Shown in pieces: positions 5,218-5,438 of a stretch of 5,438 nt of DNA. Made by a program: the position numbers and the translations under genes. How positions within the stretch are numbered: the first letter of the stretch is position 1; every line of letters starts with the position of its first letter. The notes under the pieces were generated by a model that worked only from the letters and a program-made list of their open reading frames with translations, made no database searches and had not been told where the DNA came from. This DNA comes from Marinobacterium sp. xm-d-530 (GTDB lineage Bacteria > Pseudomonadota > Gammaproteobacteria > Pseudomonadales > Balneatricaceae). The stretch covers positions 1 through 5,438 of the forward strand of contig CATEEE010000211.1 of NCBI GenBank assembly GCA_949499045.1, given 5' to 3'.

Positions 5218-5438
5218 ATGGCACTAGCGAAGCGCATTATTCCCTGTCTGGATGTCGAAAACGGTCGCGTTGTAAAAGGCGTTAAGTTCCTCGATATTCG
5301 TGATGCCGGTGATCCAGTTGAGGTCGCTCGTCGATACGACGAACAAGGGGCGGATGAGATCACCTTTTTGGATATCACTGCCAGTCATGAAGGGCGTGAC
5401 ACTATGGTGCATACGGTTGAACGAATGGCGTCGCAAGT
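5218..5438 (+). CDS. hisF: Imidazole glycerol phosphate synthase, cyclase subunit HisF (5' part)
   Basis: Only the first 73 codons are present; the frame stays open to the window edge, so this is a cut by the window and not a truncated gene. The translation starts MALAKRIIPCLDVENGRVVK, the standard HisF N terminus. D12 in CLDV is the catalytic aspartate equivalent to D11 of the Thermotoga enzyme, and K20 matches the conserved lysine of the ammonia-gate region. GVKF (21-24) and the DEITFLDITAS segment at about 46-56 also match the family. HisF is the barrel that takes ammonia from HisH and cyclises PRFAR to imidazoleglycerol phosphate plus AICAR. The second catalytic aspartate (near residue 130) lies outside the window. 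HisA is the paralogue, but the CLDV-NGRVVKG motif is specific to HisF. Confidence 0.96.
   Translation, partial: MALAKRIIPCLDVENGRVVKGVKFLDIRDAGDPVEVARRYDEQGADEITFLDITASHEGRDTMVHTVERMASQ

Noticed and set aside
5193..5436. Two minus-strand open frames at the right end
   Set aside because: They lie opposite the start of hisF, whose plus-strand translation matches the family throughout.
1..5438. A previously undescribed system, mobile element, CRISPR array or defence island
   Set aside because: Nearly every base belongs to well-known housekeeping genes or short control regions; no repeats or accessory genes were found.

Overview
This window is an ordinary chromosomal housekeeping segment of a gammaproteobacterium. 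The HisB, MutY, YggX and HisH sequences and the gene order (tRNA-Phe, yggX, mutY, asmA, then hisB-hisH-hisA-hisF diverging) look like the Pseudomonas/Oceanospirillales arrangement. The moderate GC content suggests a marine Oceanospirillales-type bacterium, but the genus cannot be fixed by eye. There are no mobile elements, CRISPR arrays, frameshifts or broken genes. I looked for an undescribed system and do not see one.

Left part (1-3069, all minus strand): transcription runs right to left from a divergent intergenic region through asmA (inner-membrane-anchored AsmA family protein), mutY (adenine DNA glycosylase) and yggX (Fe(II)-trafficking / oxidative-damage-protection protein). The junctions are 12 nt (asmA-mutY) and a 26-nt overlap (mutY-yggX), so this is very likely one operon. 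A tRNA-Phe(GAA) gene follows 67 nt after yggX. It has its own near-consensus promoter with a GC-rich discriminator, and a strong intrinsic terminator stands at the window edge. No convincing terminator separates yggX from the tRNA, so that terminator may serve both.

Middle (3070-3192): a 123-nt divergent promoter region. A good sigma70-type promoter reads into hisB and a weaker candidate reads into asmA, with the two -35 elements nearly back to back. A small hairpin lies at the predicted hisB transcription start.

Right part (3193-5438, plus strand): hisB (monofunctional imidazoleglycerol-phosphate dehydratase), hisH (glutaminase subunit), hisA (ProFAR isomerase) and the 5' part of hisF (cyclase subunit, cut by the window edge). 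Together they cover the middle of histidine biosynthesis: HisA makes PRFAR, HisH/HisF convert it to imidazoleglycerol phosphate plus AICAR, and HisB dehydrates the former. The other his genes are not here, so the pathway is split across loci or continues beyond the window. There is no room for an enterobacterial-type hisL attenuator leader.
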